Shown here: positions 14,942 through 21,588 of the stretch, one piece after another | Numbering within the stretch: position 1 is the first letter of the stretch | Layout: every line of letters starts with the position of its first letter | From: a bacterium | GTDB taxonomy: Bacteria; Bacillota; Clostridia; Oscillospirales; CAG-272 | DNA: 21,588 nucleotides | Direction of reading: 5' to 3' | Assembly (NCBI GenBank): GCA_004558975.1 | Contig: SFZB01000012.1 | Span: 1-21,588, forward strand | Position numbers and translations under genes: made by a program | The notes under the pieces: model-generated | What the model was told of the DNA's origin: nothing | What the model saw: only the letters and a program-made list of their open reading frames with translations | Databases searched by the model: none

Positions 14942-15673
14942 ATGAAAAGACTCATTCTCACCCTGGGACTTCTGTTAGTCTCCGCCGCCCTGCTCGGCAC
15001 CTCCACCTTCGCATGGTTCTCCATGAACACATCCGTCACCGCGACCGGTATGCAGGTCACCGCAAAGTCCAATGCGAAATTCCTGCTGATCGGCGACGAC
15101 TCCGTCAAGGCAGCCGGTGCCAAGACGGACGCCGCCGACAGGGCACTCACCGACTCGCACACCGCCCTTTATGCGACGACCAGCAACACTGACAAGAAGT
15201 GCTATCCTGTGGCATACTACGAAACCGCCAGCACGCTGAACGGCCACGCAACCGAAGCCAAGAACTGGTACACAACGACCTCCGACAAGATGGATACCGC
15301 CGTCTCCGGCAGCGCAGACGTCACCAAGGTGGACCTGGGTGACGCGAAGTATATGCTCACCTACAAGATGTACCTCACCCTCTCCAAGGACTCCGAGGAT
15401 TTCACCGGTAAAGTGAAGATCACCGCTACCTTTTCCAGTGCCGACGAGGCTGTGAAGGCTTACGTCACCGTCAACGGCGAGCACACCGTCTTCGACAGTG
15501 CCACGACCACGTACACCACCAAAGACGACGTGAATATCAAGTCCACAACGGCTGTCGAGGTGGTCGCGTACGTCTACATTGACGGTAACGGCACCAACGT
15601 CAACAGCAAATACGTTGCGGACGTGACTGCCATCACCGGCTCGCTCAAACTCACATTCGACCTCGTCTTATAA
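14942..15673 (+). CDS. TasA-like major fibre subunit with SipW-type leader
   Basis: This is a 243-aa protein with the ATG preceded by AAGGAG at good spacing. The leader is MKR, a hydrophobic run, and LLGTSTFAWFSMN, a textbook SipW-type signal. Cleavage after FA at about residue 24 would give a mature protein of roughly 219 aa. The mature part is Thr/Lys/Asp/Ser-rich with alternating hydrophobic strands (YMLTYKMYLTLSK, AVEVVAYVYIDGNG) and a single Cys near residue 86, as in beta-sandwich fibre proteins such as TasA. Lysine is mostly AAG and codons are mostly C-ending, unlike the neighbouring genes, which suggests very high expression. Two strong hairpins follow the stop. It is likely the bulk matrix or fibre protein of the system; the fibre role is inferred. 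Confidence 0.82.
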   Translation: MKRLILTLGLLLVSAALLGTSTFAWFSMNTSVTATGMQVTAKSNAKFLLIGDDSVKAAGAKTDAADRALTDSHTALYATTSNTDKKCYPVAYYETASTLNGHATEAKNWYTTTSDKMDTAVSGSADVTKVDLGDAKYMLTYKMYLTLSKDSEDFTGKVKITATFSSADEAVKAYVTVNGEHTVFDSATTTYTTKDDVNIKSTTAVEVVAYVYIDGNGTNVNSKYVADVTAITGSLKLTFDLVL

Positions 15674-15700
15674 AAATCGGGCTGACCATCGGACCCGCAG

Positions 15701-15730
15701 GACACGCGAGGGGGGGCTCCCCTGCGTGCC
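15701..15730 (+). terminator. GC-rich hairpin just after the major subunit gene
   Basis: CACGC(G)AGGGG at 15703-15713 pairs with CCCCTGCGTG at 15719-15728, with one bulged base. The following bases (CTGTTTCCC) hold only a short T stretch. This fits partial termination or protection of the 3' end of an abundant mRNA. Confidence 0.55.
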
Positions 15731-15749
15731 CTGTTTCCCGGCGCATCTT

Positions 15750-15771
15750 CTGCCGCCCTCATGGGCGGCAG
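15750..15771 (+). terminator. Second hairpin after the major subunit gene
   Basis: A perfect 9-bp stem CTGCCGCCC/GGGCGGCAG with a TCAT loop. No T-run follows, so it is more likely an mRNA stabiliser or a factor-assisted stop than a simple intrinsic terminator. With the preceding hairpin it separates the first three genes from the downstream group, which has its own promoter. Confidence 0.5.
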
Positions 15772-15882
15772 GCGACACGCCGTATTTGTCGCGGAAGCGG
15801 ACAAACAACCCTAGGGATTTTATACATTGTGATTTTGCTGCTGATTTTTTCGTGAAAATTCCGGTCGGTAAGCCAAACAGTT

Positions 15883-15920
15883 TTCCCGGAATGTGCTGTG
15901 AATACTTCCCGGAATATGCT
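15883..15920 (+). repeat. 15-bp direct repeat overlapping the sipW promoter
   Basis: TTCCCGGAATGTGCT (15883-15897) and TTCCCGGAATATGCT (15906-15920) differ at one base and are 23 bp apart, start to start. Each begins with the near-palindrome TTCC-C-GGAA, and the second runs into the -10 box. This arrangement suits a regulator binding two half-turn-related sites. A 12-base match to the same element lies at 13391-13402. Confidence 0.6.
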
Positions 15921-15925
15921 ATAAT
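15917..15925 (+). promoter_or_regulatory. Extended -10 promoter for the signal peptidase/AAA+ gene group
   Basis: TGCTATAAT is a consensus extended -10. The hexamer 17 bp upstream (TGTGAA, 15897-15902) is a poor -35, so an activator or the extended -10 may compensate. The predicted start is near 15932, which leaves a leader of about 180 nt. Confidence 0.65.
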
Positions 15926-15931
15926 AAACTA

Positions 15932-16110
15932 GTATTTATTTTTTTAACGCGCGCACGCGAGCGCTGAAACGCCGGAACGGCCCCGGCGGGAGGGGTATGC
16001 ACCCGACCGCCGACCCCGCCCCGCACAATCCGACAGCGCCGCCTCTCTCCCCTGCCCCGTATGCGGGGCGTCACACTACCTTGCCCGCCGGGCAAACAGG
16101 AGGACATCTT
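15932..16110 (+). other. Structured GC-rich 5' leader of the sipW gene
   Basis: The leader contains hairpins GCCCCG/CGGGGC (16054-16069, TATG loop) and TTGCCC/GGGCAA (16081-16095). The second ends 3 nt before the ribosome site, so it could affect translation. I do not recognise a known riboswitch. Together with 15674-15882 this makes a 437-bp stretch without a convincing gene. Confidence 0.4.
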
Positions 16111-16878
16111 ATGAACAAGGCTAAAAAAATCGGCAGGATTGCACTCAACGTTCTGCTCTGGTGCTTCGTCGCATTCGCGTTGTTGACGACCATCCTCGCC
16201 ATCTCGGCGAATTCCGGTGCCGACGGTGTACCGTCCATCGGCGGGAAGGTCTTTCTCTCGGTCGAATCCGACTCGATGGTTCCCACCTTCAAAAAGGGCG
16301 ACTTGCTCTTTGCCAGAAAGCTGAACGACGATGCGAAAAAAGAGTTGCAGGTCGGCGACGTCGTCACCTACAAGATCGATCTCAACGGCGACGGCGTGTA
16401 CGAGCTGAACACCCACCGTATCGTCGAGGTCCTGCGGGACAGCGACGGGCAGGTGAACCGCTACGTCACCAAGGGTGACAACAACGCGCAGAACGATGCG
16501 CCCGTCGCCTGTGAGCGCGTGCTCTGCCGCTGGGGCAACAAGGGCACCGAGGGCGGCAAAGACGGCGCCAAGATCGGCGGGCTCGGCGGATTCTTCGCGA
16601 CGCTCCAAAAGCCGGTCGGATTCCTGCTCATCATCGTCCTGCCGCTGCTCCTCTTCTTCGTCTGGGAGTTGGTTCGTTTCATCCGCACCGTTCTCGCGGT
16701 GAAGAACCGCGGCAAACGGCAGATCACGGCGGAGGAAGAAGCCCTCATCCGTGAGCGCGCCGTCGCAGAATATCTCGCACAGCAGAGAGCGAACGAAGCG
16801 GGCGCGGAACACCCTGCTCCGACCGACACCGACAATACGGCAAACGGCGGCGGAGCGGATACCACCCCCAAAGCCTGA
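16111..16878 (+). CDS. sipW: Signal peptidase I, SipW/ER type
   Basis: This is a 255-aa integral membrane protease predicted to cut the AWF/AYFT-type leaders of the TasA-like proteins encoded here. The start is fixed by AGGAGGA 7 nt before the ATG; an in-frame ATG at 15997 would add a Pro/Thr-rich tail and is rejected. A membrane helix lies at about 10-33. The catalytic Ser is S55 in ESDSMVPTFKKGDLLF. H102 in NTHRIVEV replaces the usual bacterial Lys, which defines the archaeal/ER-like SipW class. The conserved GDNN...ND box lies at 122-129. A second helix at about 172-195 and a charged cytoplasmic tail of some 55 residues follow. It is the first gene after its own promoter and is followed after 159 bp by the AAA+ gene. 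Confidence 0.93.
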   Translation: MNKAKKIGRIALNVLLWCFVAFALLTTILAISANSGADGVPSIGGKVFLSVESDSMVPTFKKGDLLFARKLNDDAKKELQVGDVVTYKIDLNGDGVYELNTHRIVEVLRDSDGQVNRYVTKGDNNAQNDAPVACERVLCRWGNKGTEGGKDGAKIGGLGGFFATLQKPVGFLLIIVLPLLLFFVWELVRFIRTVLAVKNRGKRQITAEEEALIRERAVAEYLAQQRANEAGAEHPAPTDTDNTANGGGADTTPKA

Positions 16879-16883
16879 GAAAA

Positions 16884-16959
16884 ACGGCGTCCCCTCGCCG
16901 TGCAATAAACCTGAGAACAGACCGCCGTCCGAAAAGCGCCGTCCTGCCGGAACTCCGGC
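16884..16959 (+). other. Hairpins in the 159-bp gap between sipW and the AAA+ gene
   Basis: ACGGCG/CGCCGT (16884-16901) and GCCGG/CCGGC (16946-16959) are small GC stems. Neither has a T-run, so cotranscription of sipW and the AAA+ gene is still likely. I see no gene or promoter here. Confidence 0.35.
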
Positions 16960-17037
16960 GGGGAGCGCCCCGGCGGCATCACATACCAGCGACCGCTCCT
17001 CTTCACAATACCGGGGGCGACCGGAAAGGAGATACGT

Positions 17038-18615
17038 ATGGATGGCTTTCTGAGTTGGTTTTTTGACTTTATGACCACCATGCTGGGAGGCGTATGGAGA
17101 GCGATCTCCAACTTTTTCGTGGGGCTTTTCCAGATTATCAATTTCCCCGCATACATCAGCCAGTTAAAGCGCTATGCCCCCGGCTTCGGCGTGCTTGACT
17201 GGATCCTGACGATCCTGGCAATCATTCTGACCTACGCCTTCTGGGCGGGGATCGTGTTCCTCATTGTGCTGCTTGTGCGGAAATATGTACGCTTCCGCCG
17301 CTCCCTCGTCGGAAACGAGGATCTGCTCGAGGAGATCGCGGATCTGCACCGTGACGTCATGCGTCTGACGCGTGAAAAGGAGCATATTCTTGCCCTTCAG
17401 GCAGGCAGAGGCGCACTCGATCAGATCCGCCTGACGGAACTCGCGGAGCGCACGGCACAGACCGAAGAGCAAGGTGTCGCGACAAAGGGCGGCAACTCGT
17501 CGGAAGAAAAGACCGGGGCGGCAGGACTGCCGACTACCTACCGTTTCTCGCGGCTCACCGCCGTCGACGAGCGGTACCGGCATTACACCCCGCCGGTCTA
17601 TGACGACTCCATGTCCCTCAGGGAGATCTGCGACGATCTGCGTAATTATGCGGCATCGGCGGCACACCTCTACTATGAGATCAAAACGATCCGCCTGATG
17701 TTCGCGGGGCTTGCCTCGACCAAACTGATCCTGCTCCAGGGTATCTCCGGTACGGGTAAAACTTCCCTGCCGTATGTCATGGGCAAGTACTTCTTAAACG
17801 ATGCCACCATCGCGTCGGTACAGCCGTCCTGGCGCGACCGTACCGAGTTATTCGGCTACTTCAACGAGTTTACGAAAAAGTTCAACGAAACGGACGTCCT
17901 GCGCCGGATCTACGAATCCTCCTATAACGACGAAATCAATATCATCGTACTCGACGAGATGAATATTGCCCGTGTCGAATATTATTTTGCGGAAATGCTC
18001 TCCATTCTCGAAATGCCCAACCCCGCCGAGTGGAAGATTGAACTGGTCCCCTCCGCGTGGCCGGGTGACCCCGCCCACCTGAAAGACGGTATGCTGCAGA
18101 TTCCGCAGAACATTTGGTTTATCGGTACGGCGAACAACGACGACTCGACCTTCGCCGTGTCGGATAAAGTGTATGACCGCGCCCAGGTCATCAATCTGGA
18201 TTATAAGGGCGTGGCGTTCGACGCGCCCGCCACCGACGCCAAACACATTCGCTATTCCTACGTGGAAGACCTGTTCCGTCGTGCGATCGCCGAGCACCCC
18301 GTCGCCAAAGAGACGCTCGAGAAAGTAGCGCGGCTGGACATTTATGTCATCGAGAAATTCCGCGTCGCGTTCGGTAACCGTATCATGAAGCAACTGGCGA
18401 CTTTCCTGCCCGTGTACGTTGCCGCCGGCGGTACGGAACTCGAGGGTCTTGACTATCTGCTCGCGACCAAAGTGTTCCGTAAATTCGATGCCCTGAACCT
18501 CTCCCTGATCCGCGATGAGATCAAGGGACTGATCGCTTTCCTTGACAACCTGTTCGGCAAGGGGACGATGAAGGAATGCATCGCCTATCTCGGGCGACTG
18601 CAAAAAATGTACTGA
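17038..18615 (+). CDS. Membrane-anchored McrB-like AAA+ ATPase
   Basis: This is a 525-aa protein; AAGGAG lies 7 nt before the ATG. Hydrophobic N-terminal segments (about 3-40, partly amphipathic, and a clear helix at 54-82) are followed by a charged coiled-coil-like stretch at 93-145. The AAA+ core is of the McrB/MoxR-like type. Walker A is GISGTGKTS (235-243), Walker B is IIVLDEMNIARVEYYFAEML with D306/E307, and sensor 1 is FIGTANNDDS at about 361-370. McrB GTPases carry NTAD-type sequence at the last site, so nucleotide preference may differ. Restriction McrB proteins are soluble and bind DNA through an N-terminal domain; here that domain is replaced by membrane segments. The gene lies between sipW and a DUF2357 gene. 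It probably acts as a membrane-based motor or remodeller in surface assembly (inference). Confidence 0.85.
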   Translation: MDGFLSWFFDFMTTMLGGVWRAISNFFVGLFQIINFPAYISQLKRYAPGFGVLDWILTILAIILTYAFWAGIVFLIVLLVRKYVRFRRSLVGNEDLLEEIADLHRDVMRLTREKEHILALQAGRGALDQIRLTELAERTAQTEEQGVATKGGNSSEEKTGAAGLPTTYRFSRLTAVDERYRHYTPPVYDDSMSLREICDDLRNYAASAAHLYYEIKTIRLMFAGLASTKLILLQGISGTGKTSLPYVMGKYFLNDATIASVQPSWRDRTELFGYFNEFTKKFNETDVLRRIYESSYNDEINIIVLDEMNIARVEYYFAEMLSILEMPNPAEWKIELVPSAWPGDPAHLKDGMLQIPQNIWFIGTANNDDSTFAVSDKVYDRAQVINLDYKGVAFDAPATDAKHIRYSYVEDLFRRAIAEHPVAKETLEKVARLDIYVIEKFRVAFGNRIMKQLATFLPVYVAAGGTELEGLDYLLATKVFRKFDALNLSLIRDEIKGLIAFLDNLFGKGTMKECIAYLGRLQKMY

Positions 18616-18652
18616 TTCCCCGTGACGGGGGAGACGGAGAGGAGGTGACGGT

Positions 18653-21301
18653 ATGTCACAGACTGATGAGAAAAAACCGACCGAGGCGCAGAATATCTGT
18701 CTTACGGCACTCACAGACGGTAACCGACAACTGACGATGTCCCGTCGTTACCTCCTGCGGGCGCTGGACGAGACCTGGATCCGGGCGGTGGAAGAGGCAC
18801 TGCCCGTCCTCGACACGGTTATCCGCAACCCGCAACGACAGTTGCGTGAAAAAGAAAAGGTGCTTCCGATCGAATTCTCGCGGAATATCACCAGCCGCTC
18901 GGTGCGTCACCTCACCCAGCATACCAACCTGATTGCCAAGGTGGAGGGCGACGTCATCACGCCGAGCAAAATCCTGAACGTGTACAGCGACGAGACGGTC
19001 AAGACCTACGAAAACAAGTTTGTCAACACCCTCCTTCTGCGTCTTTACACCTTTGTGTATCAGCGGTGCGACACCGTGCTGGAGCGCGGTCTGGACGCCA
19101 CCGTCACCACCCTGCAGTTCAGCGACGACTTCTCGGTCGGCGACACGCACGGCAGGGTGCATCTGACGCTGGAATACGAGGAAAAACCGGCGGACGGTCT
19201 CGCGATGCGGACGGACGCGCGCTACACCGATCTCTGGCGGCGCGCACAGCATATCCGCTCCGTCACCGGTGCCTATCAGCACTCCGACTTTGTGCGGTCG
19301 ATGGGGCAGAACTATGTCCGTCCCCCGATCATCCGCACCAACGCGATCCTCAAAAACAAGGATCTGCGTCAATGCCTTGCCCTCTGGGAATTTCTCGAGG
19401 GCTATGAAAACGCCGGCTATACGCTCCTCATTGATCGGCAGACGGGGATCCTGCCGGGCGGGGCGGAAGCCGCTATGACGGAGGGCATCTCCGCTCTCTA
19501 TACAAAGTTCCTCTCCGATATGCAGTCGGCGGCATTCGCCGAGGCGGAGGAGACCGTCACCGAGGTACCGGCAACAGTGCCGGCGAAACAGACGCGCGAG
19601 AGCGCGACCGCCCCGGATGAGACCCTACGGGAGCGGATCCTGCGCGAGGTGCAGATTGCCCTCGCGGCAGACGAACAGTACCGCCCCGCCGAGGAAACAC
19701 CGGCGTCGGAGCGCGAAGAAACGCTCTTCGGCAGATTCCGTTTCCGCTGGTCGTTCCTCGCCCGTCTCTCGCAGGCGAGCGATGCCACGCGCGGCTATTA
19801 CGCCGCTGTCAAAGAGGCACTTCTCTCCTACCGCAAGATTGGAGCGCGCATCAGTTGGAATTACGAGACCTTTACATACGGGCGTCGGCGTTGCGCGCGC
19901 ATTGCCGTCCACGGCAAGACGCTGTTCCTCTATCTCGCGCTCCCGCCCGCCGACTACGACCGCAACCGTTACCACTTCACGGACGCGTCGGACGTCTCGG
20001 CGTACCGCGACGTTCCCTTGCGGCTCCCCATTCGCAGTGCCCGGGCACTGAAATATGCCCTGGAACTGATCGGAGAGGTCATGAACCGCGTCGGGACAAC
20101 GCTGCTCCCCGAAGAAAAACGGCGTCGCGGCGGTTTCCTGCCACTGTTCCGCACATTGCGTGAGTTGATCGCCGATCGCCTCGTCCGCCCGTTGGCCGGC
20201 GCCGAGGGAGCAGAGACCGAAACCGGAGAGGACGACCGCGAAGAGGCGATGCCGGAAGATGCGAAAGCCCCGGAAACGGCGGCTCCGACGGACGACGGAA
20301 CCGTGACAACGCCCGATGAAGAGGGCGACGACGAAACGGAAGAAAGAACCCCTGACGGGCGCCCTGCCCCGACGCGGTCGCCTTACCGTTATTCCTTTGT
20401 GGCACGCCTTGCCCTCGGCGACGAGACAATGCGGACGCGCTACACCGCCCTTGCCGAAGCGCTCACCGCCTACGCCGGGGTACGGCGCCGCGCAACATGG
20501 CACTATGACGCCTTCTATTACGGGCGTAGCACCTGCGCACGTATCGGCGTGCGTGGCAAGACCGTATCCGTCTATCTGGCGCTTGCGCCGGAGAACTACC
20601 GACAGAGCAAATACCACTTTTCGGACGTATCGGCGGTTTCGCTCTACCGCGGGACGCCCATGCAACTCCGCGTGCGGAGCGACCGCGCCCTGCGCCTTGC
20701 CTGCGAGTTGATCCGCGACATGATGGAGCGTCTGGGGGCGAAACCCGCCACCCCGGACAAACGGCGGACGCATCCGCTGGACGTGACGCCCGGGTCGCGT
20801 GAGGCGTTGCTCGCCGCCGGACTCATCCGTTTCGACGGCGATGTCGCAACGCCGGGAACCACAGCGGGCGCAGAACCCGCACGTCCGGAGACGGCGGATA
20901 CTGCCGAAACGGCGCCTGCCGCAGAAACACCCTCTGTGACCGATACGGTGGCACTTCCCTCCCCGGCATCCGACACCGACGGAGAAACAATGAACGAAAA
21001 GCCTGATGCGCCGGAAACGACGCAACCTGCCGACACCGTATCCGCTCCGACAGCGGAAGAGGAAAGAAAGGCGGAAGGAGAAACGACCGCGGGCAAAGAA
21101 ACGCCTGCGGCGCCCGATCCCGCTTTCGCGGAAACGGCAGTCCCCGAAACCCTCGAACCCTCCGCAGTCACCGGGTCACAAACGCCGGTAACGGCACCGG
21201 AGGAGGACACGGAGACATCGGAGACACCGACCGAAAAGCGCGGCTTCTTCCGCCGCCTGTTCTCCCGGCATCGCCGCGGGAACGGGAAACGGGGGTCATG
21301 A
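18653..21301 (+). CDS. DUF2357-type partner of the AAA+ ATPase with duplicated C-terminal module
   Basis: This is an 882-aa protein; a very strong ribosome site (GAGAGGAGGTGA) sits 4 nt before the ATG and 37 bp after the AAA+ stop. Residues 1-290 resemble DUF2357 proteins that pair with McrB-like ATPases (PSKILNVYSDETVKTYENKF). The PD-(D/E)XK nuclease motifs of McrC partners (such as DAKY) are not present. Instead there are two copies of a ~120-aa module, at about 361-482 and 577-697. They share SFxARL, a WxYxxFxYGR motif, ARIxVxGKTxxxYLALxPxxY, YHFxD and a final helix. The two are linked and followed by acidic Ala/Pro/Glu/Thr-rich spacers. The last 22 residues (GFFRRLFSRHRRGNGKRGS end) are strongly basic and may touch the membrane. 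The family call is by motif memory; the function is unknown. Confidence 0.75.
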   Translation: MSQTDEKKPTEAQNICLTALTDGNRQLTMSRRYLLRALDETWIRAVEEALPVLDTVIRNPQRQLREKEKVLPIEFSRNITSRSVRHLTQHTNLIAKVEGDVITPSKILNVYSDETVKTYENKFVNTLLLRLYTFVYQRCDTVLERGLDATVTTLQFSDDFSVGDTHGRVHLTLEYEEKPADGLAMRTDARYTDLWRRAQHIRSVTGAYQHSDFVRSMGQNYVRPPIIRTNAILKNKDLRQCLALWEFLEGYENAGYTLLIDRQTGILPGGAEAAMTEGISALYTKFLSDMQSAAFAEAEETVTEVPATVPAKQTRESATAPDETLRERILREVQIALAADEQYRPAEETPASEREETLFGRFRFRWSFLARLSQASDATRGYYAAVKEALLSYRKIGARISWNYETFTYGRRRCARIAVHGKTLFLYLALPPADYDRNRYHFTDASDVSAYRDVPLRLPIRSARALKYALELIGEVMNRVGTTLLPEEKRRRGGFLPLFRTLRELIADRLVRPLAGAEGAETETGEDDREEAMPEDAKAPETAAPTDDGTVTTPDEEGDDETEERTPDGRPAPTRSPYRYSFVARLALGDETMRTRYTALAEALTAYAGVRRRATWHYDAFYYGRSTCARIGVRGKTVSVYLALAPENYRQSKYHFSDVSAVSLYRGTPMQLRVRSDRALRLACELIRDMMERLGAKPATPDKRRTHPLDVTPGSREALLAAGLIRFDGDVATPGTTAGAEPARPETADTAETAPAAETPSVTDTVALPSPASDTDGETMNEKPDAPETTQPADTVSAPTAEEERKAEGETTAGKETPAAPDPAFAETAVPETLEPSAVTGSQTPVTAPEEDTETSETPTEKRGFFRRLFSRHRRGNGKRGS

Positions 21302-21305
21302 GCCG

Positions 21306-21588
21306 ATGAAAAAGCGCACAAAAACGCGTATCGGCACGGCGCTCACGATCCTCTGCCTTCTGATTCTGCTGTTTGCCGTTATTCTGATCGCCCGCAATGC
21401 CAAAGGCGAAGTGACCTTCCTCTTCGGGAAGTCGCTCATCTGGGTCAAAACCGCGAGTATGGAACCGGGAATCGAGGCGGGCAGTTATATTCTGGTGGAG
21501 CGCGTGCGGACAGAGGACATCGAGGTCGGGGATATTATCACGTTCCGCTCCGATGACCCTGCCATTCAGGGACAACTCAATACCCACC
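21306..21588 (+). CDS. Second SipW-type signal peptidase I (partial, runs off the window)
   Basis: The ATG at 21306 lies 4 bp after the previous stop; 94 codons are visible. A basic start (MKKRTKTR), a membrane helix at about 9-29 and VKTASMEPGIEAGSYILVERV with catalytic S51 are clear. NTH with H94 at the very end matches the SipW-type Ser/His dyad. It is distinct from the first enzyme: its leader region is shorter and the catalytic motif differs (TASMEP versus SDSMVP). The position in the operon suggests that it processes a further substrate, perhaps encoded beyond the window. Confidence 0.85.
   Translation, partial: MKKRTKTRIGTALTILCLLILLFAVILIARNAKGEVTFLFGKSLIWVKTASMEPGIEAGSYILVERVRTEDIEVGDIITFRSDDPAIQGQLNTH

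Noticed and set aside
15997..16110. N-terminal extension of the first signal peptidase from ATG 15997
   Set aside because: The G-rich stretch is only 1 nt from that ATG, the added residues are Pro/Thr-rich and unlike any SipW, and the ATG at 16111 has AGGAGGA at ideal spacing.
19625..21025. 466-codon minus-strand frame opposite the DUF2357 gene
   Set aside because: Arg/Cys/Gly-rich shadow of a GC-rich gene with no motif or ribosome site.
17038..21301. Type IV (McrBC) restriction system
   Set aside because: The ATPase has membrane segments instead of a DNA-binding domain, the partner lacks visible McrC nuclease motifs, and the neighbours are secretion and surface genes.

Overview
This looks like chromosomal DNA of a GC-rich, Gram-positive anaerobe of the Clostridia/Firmicutes type. 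The grounds are strong AGGAGG-like ribosome binding sites, sigma-A-like promoters, intrinsic terminators, SipW-type (Ser/His) signal peptidases with cognate 'AWF/AYFT' leader peptides, and two cyclic-di-GMP-I (GEMM) riboswitches. No rRNA, tRNA, transposase or CRISPR array is visible. Species cannot be named from the sequence.

Layout: (1) 1-660: the 3' remnant of a flavodoxin-fold oxidoreductase gene at the left edge, then a non-coding stretch and a strong hairpin terminator. (2) 661-11491, minus strand: a four-gene operon read right to left. A TTGACA-17-TATAAA promoter leads into a c-di-GMP-I riboswitch with an overlapping terminator. The genes encode a 1890-aa membrane-anchored LRR/Ig-like surface protein, a 1051-aa SipW-leader LRR protein, and two TasA/camelysin-like small exoproteins of 298 and 277 aa. 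(3) 11492-13200: a divergent AT-rich control region and, on the plus strand, a polytopic membrane diguanylate cyclase with an intact GGDEF motif. (4) 13203-15771, plus strand: a second promoter, c-di-GMP-I riboswitch and overlapping terminator. These lead a degenerate EAL-domain protein (catalytic residues gone), a membrane-anchored TasA-neighbourhood protein, and a SipW-leader TasA-like protein with codon use suggesting high expression. Two strong hairpins follow. (5) 15880-21588, plus strand: a new promoter with a 15-bp direct repeat, then a SipW-type signal peptidase, a membrane-anchored McrB-like AAA+ ATPase, a DUF2357-type partner with a duplicated C-terminal module and no visible nuclease motif, and the start of a second SipW-type signal peptidase that runs off the window.

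How it fits together (inference): a local diguanylate cyclase sits between two divergent operons, each gated by its own c-di-GMP-I riboswitch. In both leaders the 5' arm of the terminator is the 3' side of the aptamer, so ligand binding should block termination and switch the operon ON. The controlled genes encode secreted fibre-like subunits and giant adhesin-like proteins. The degenerate EAL protein is a candidate c-di-GMP receptor, the SipW enzymes process the leaders, and the McrB-like/DUF2357 pair is a candidate energised assembly or export machine. The McrB/DUF2357 pairing is usually thought of as DNA-directed. Finding it membrane-anchored, without a nuclease, between two matrix-type signal peptidases is the most unusual feature of the window.
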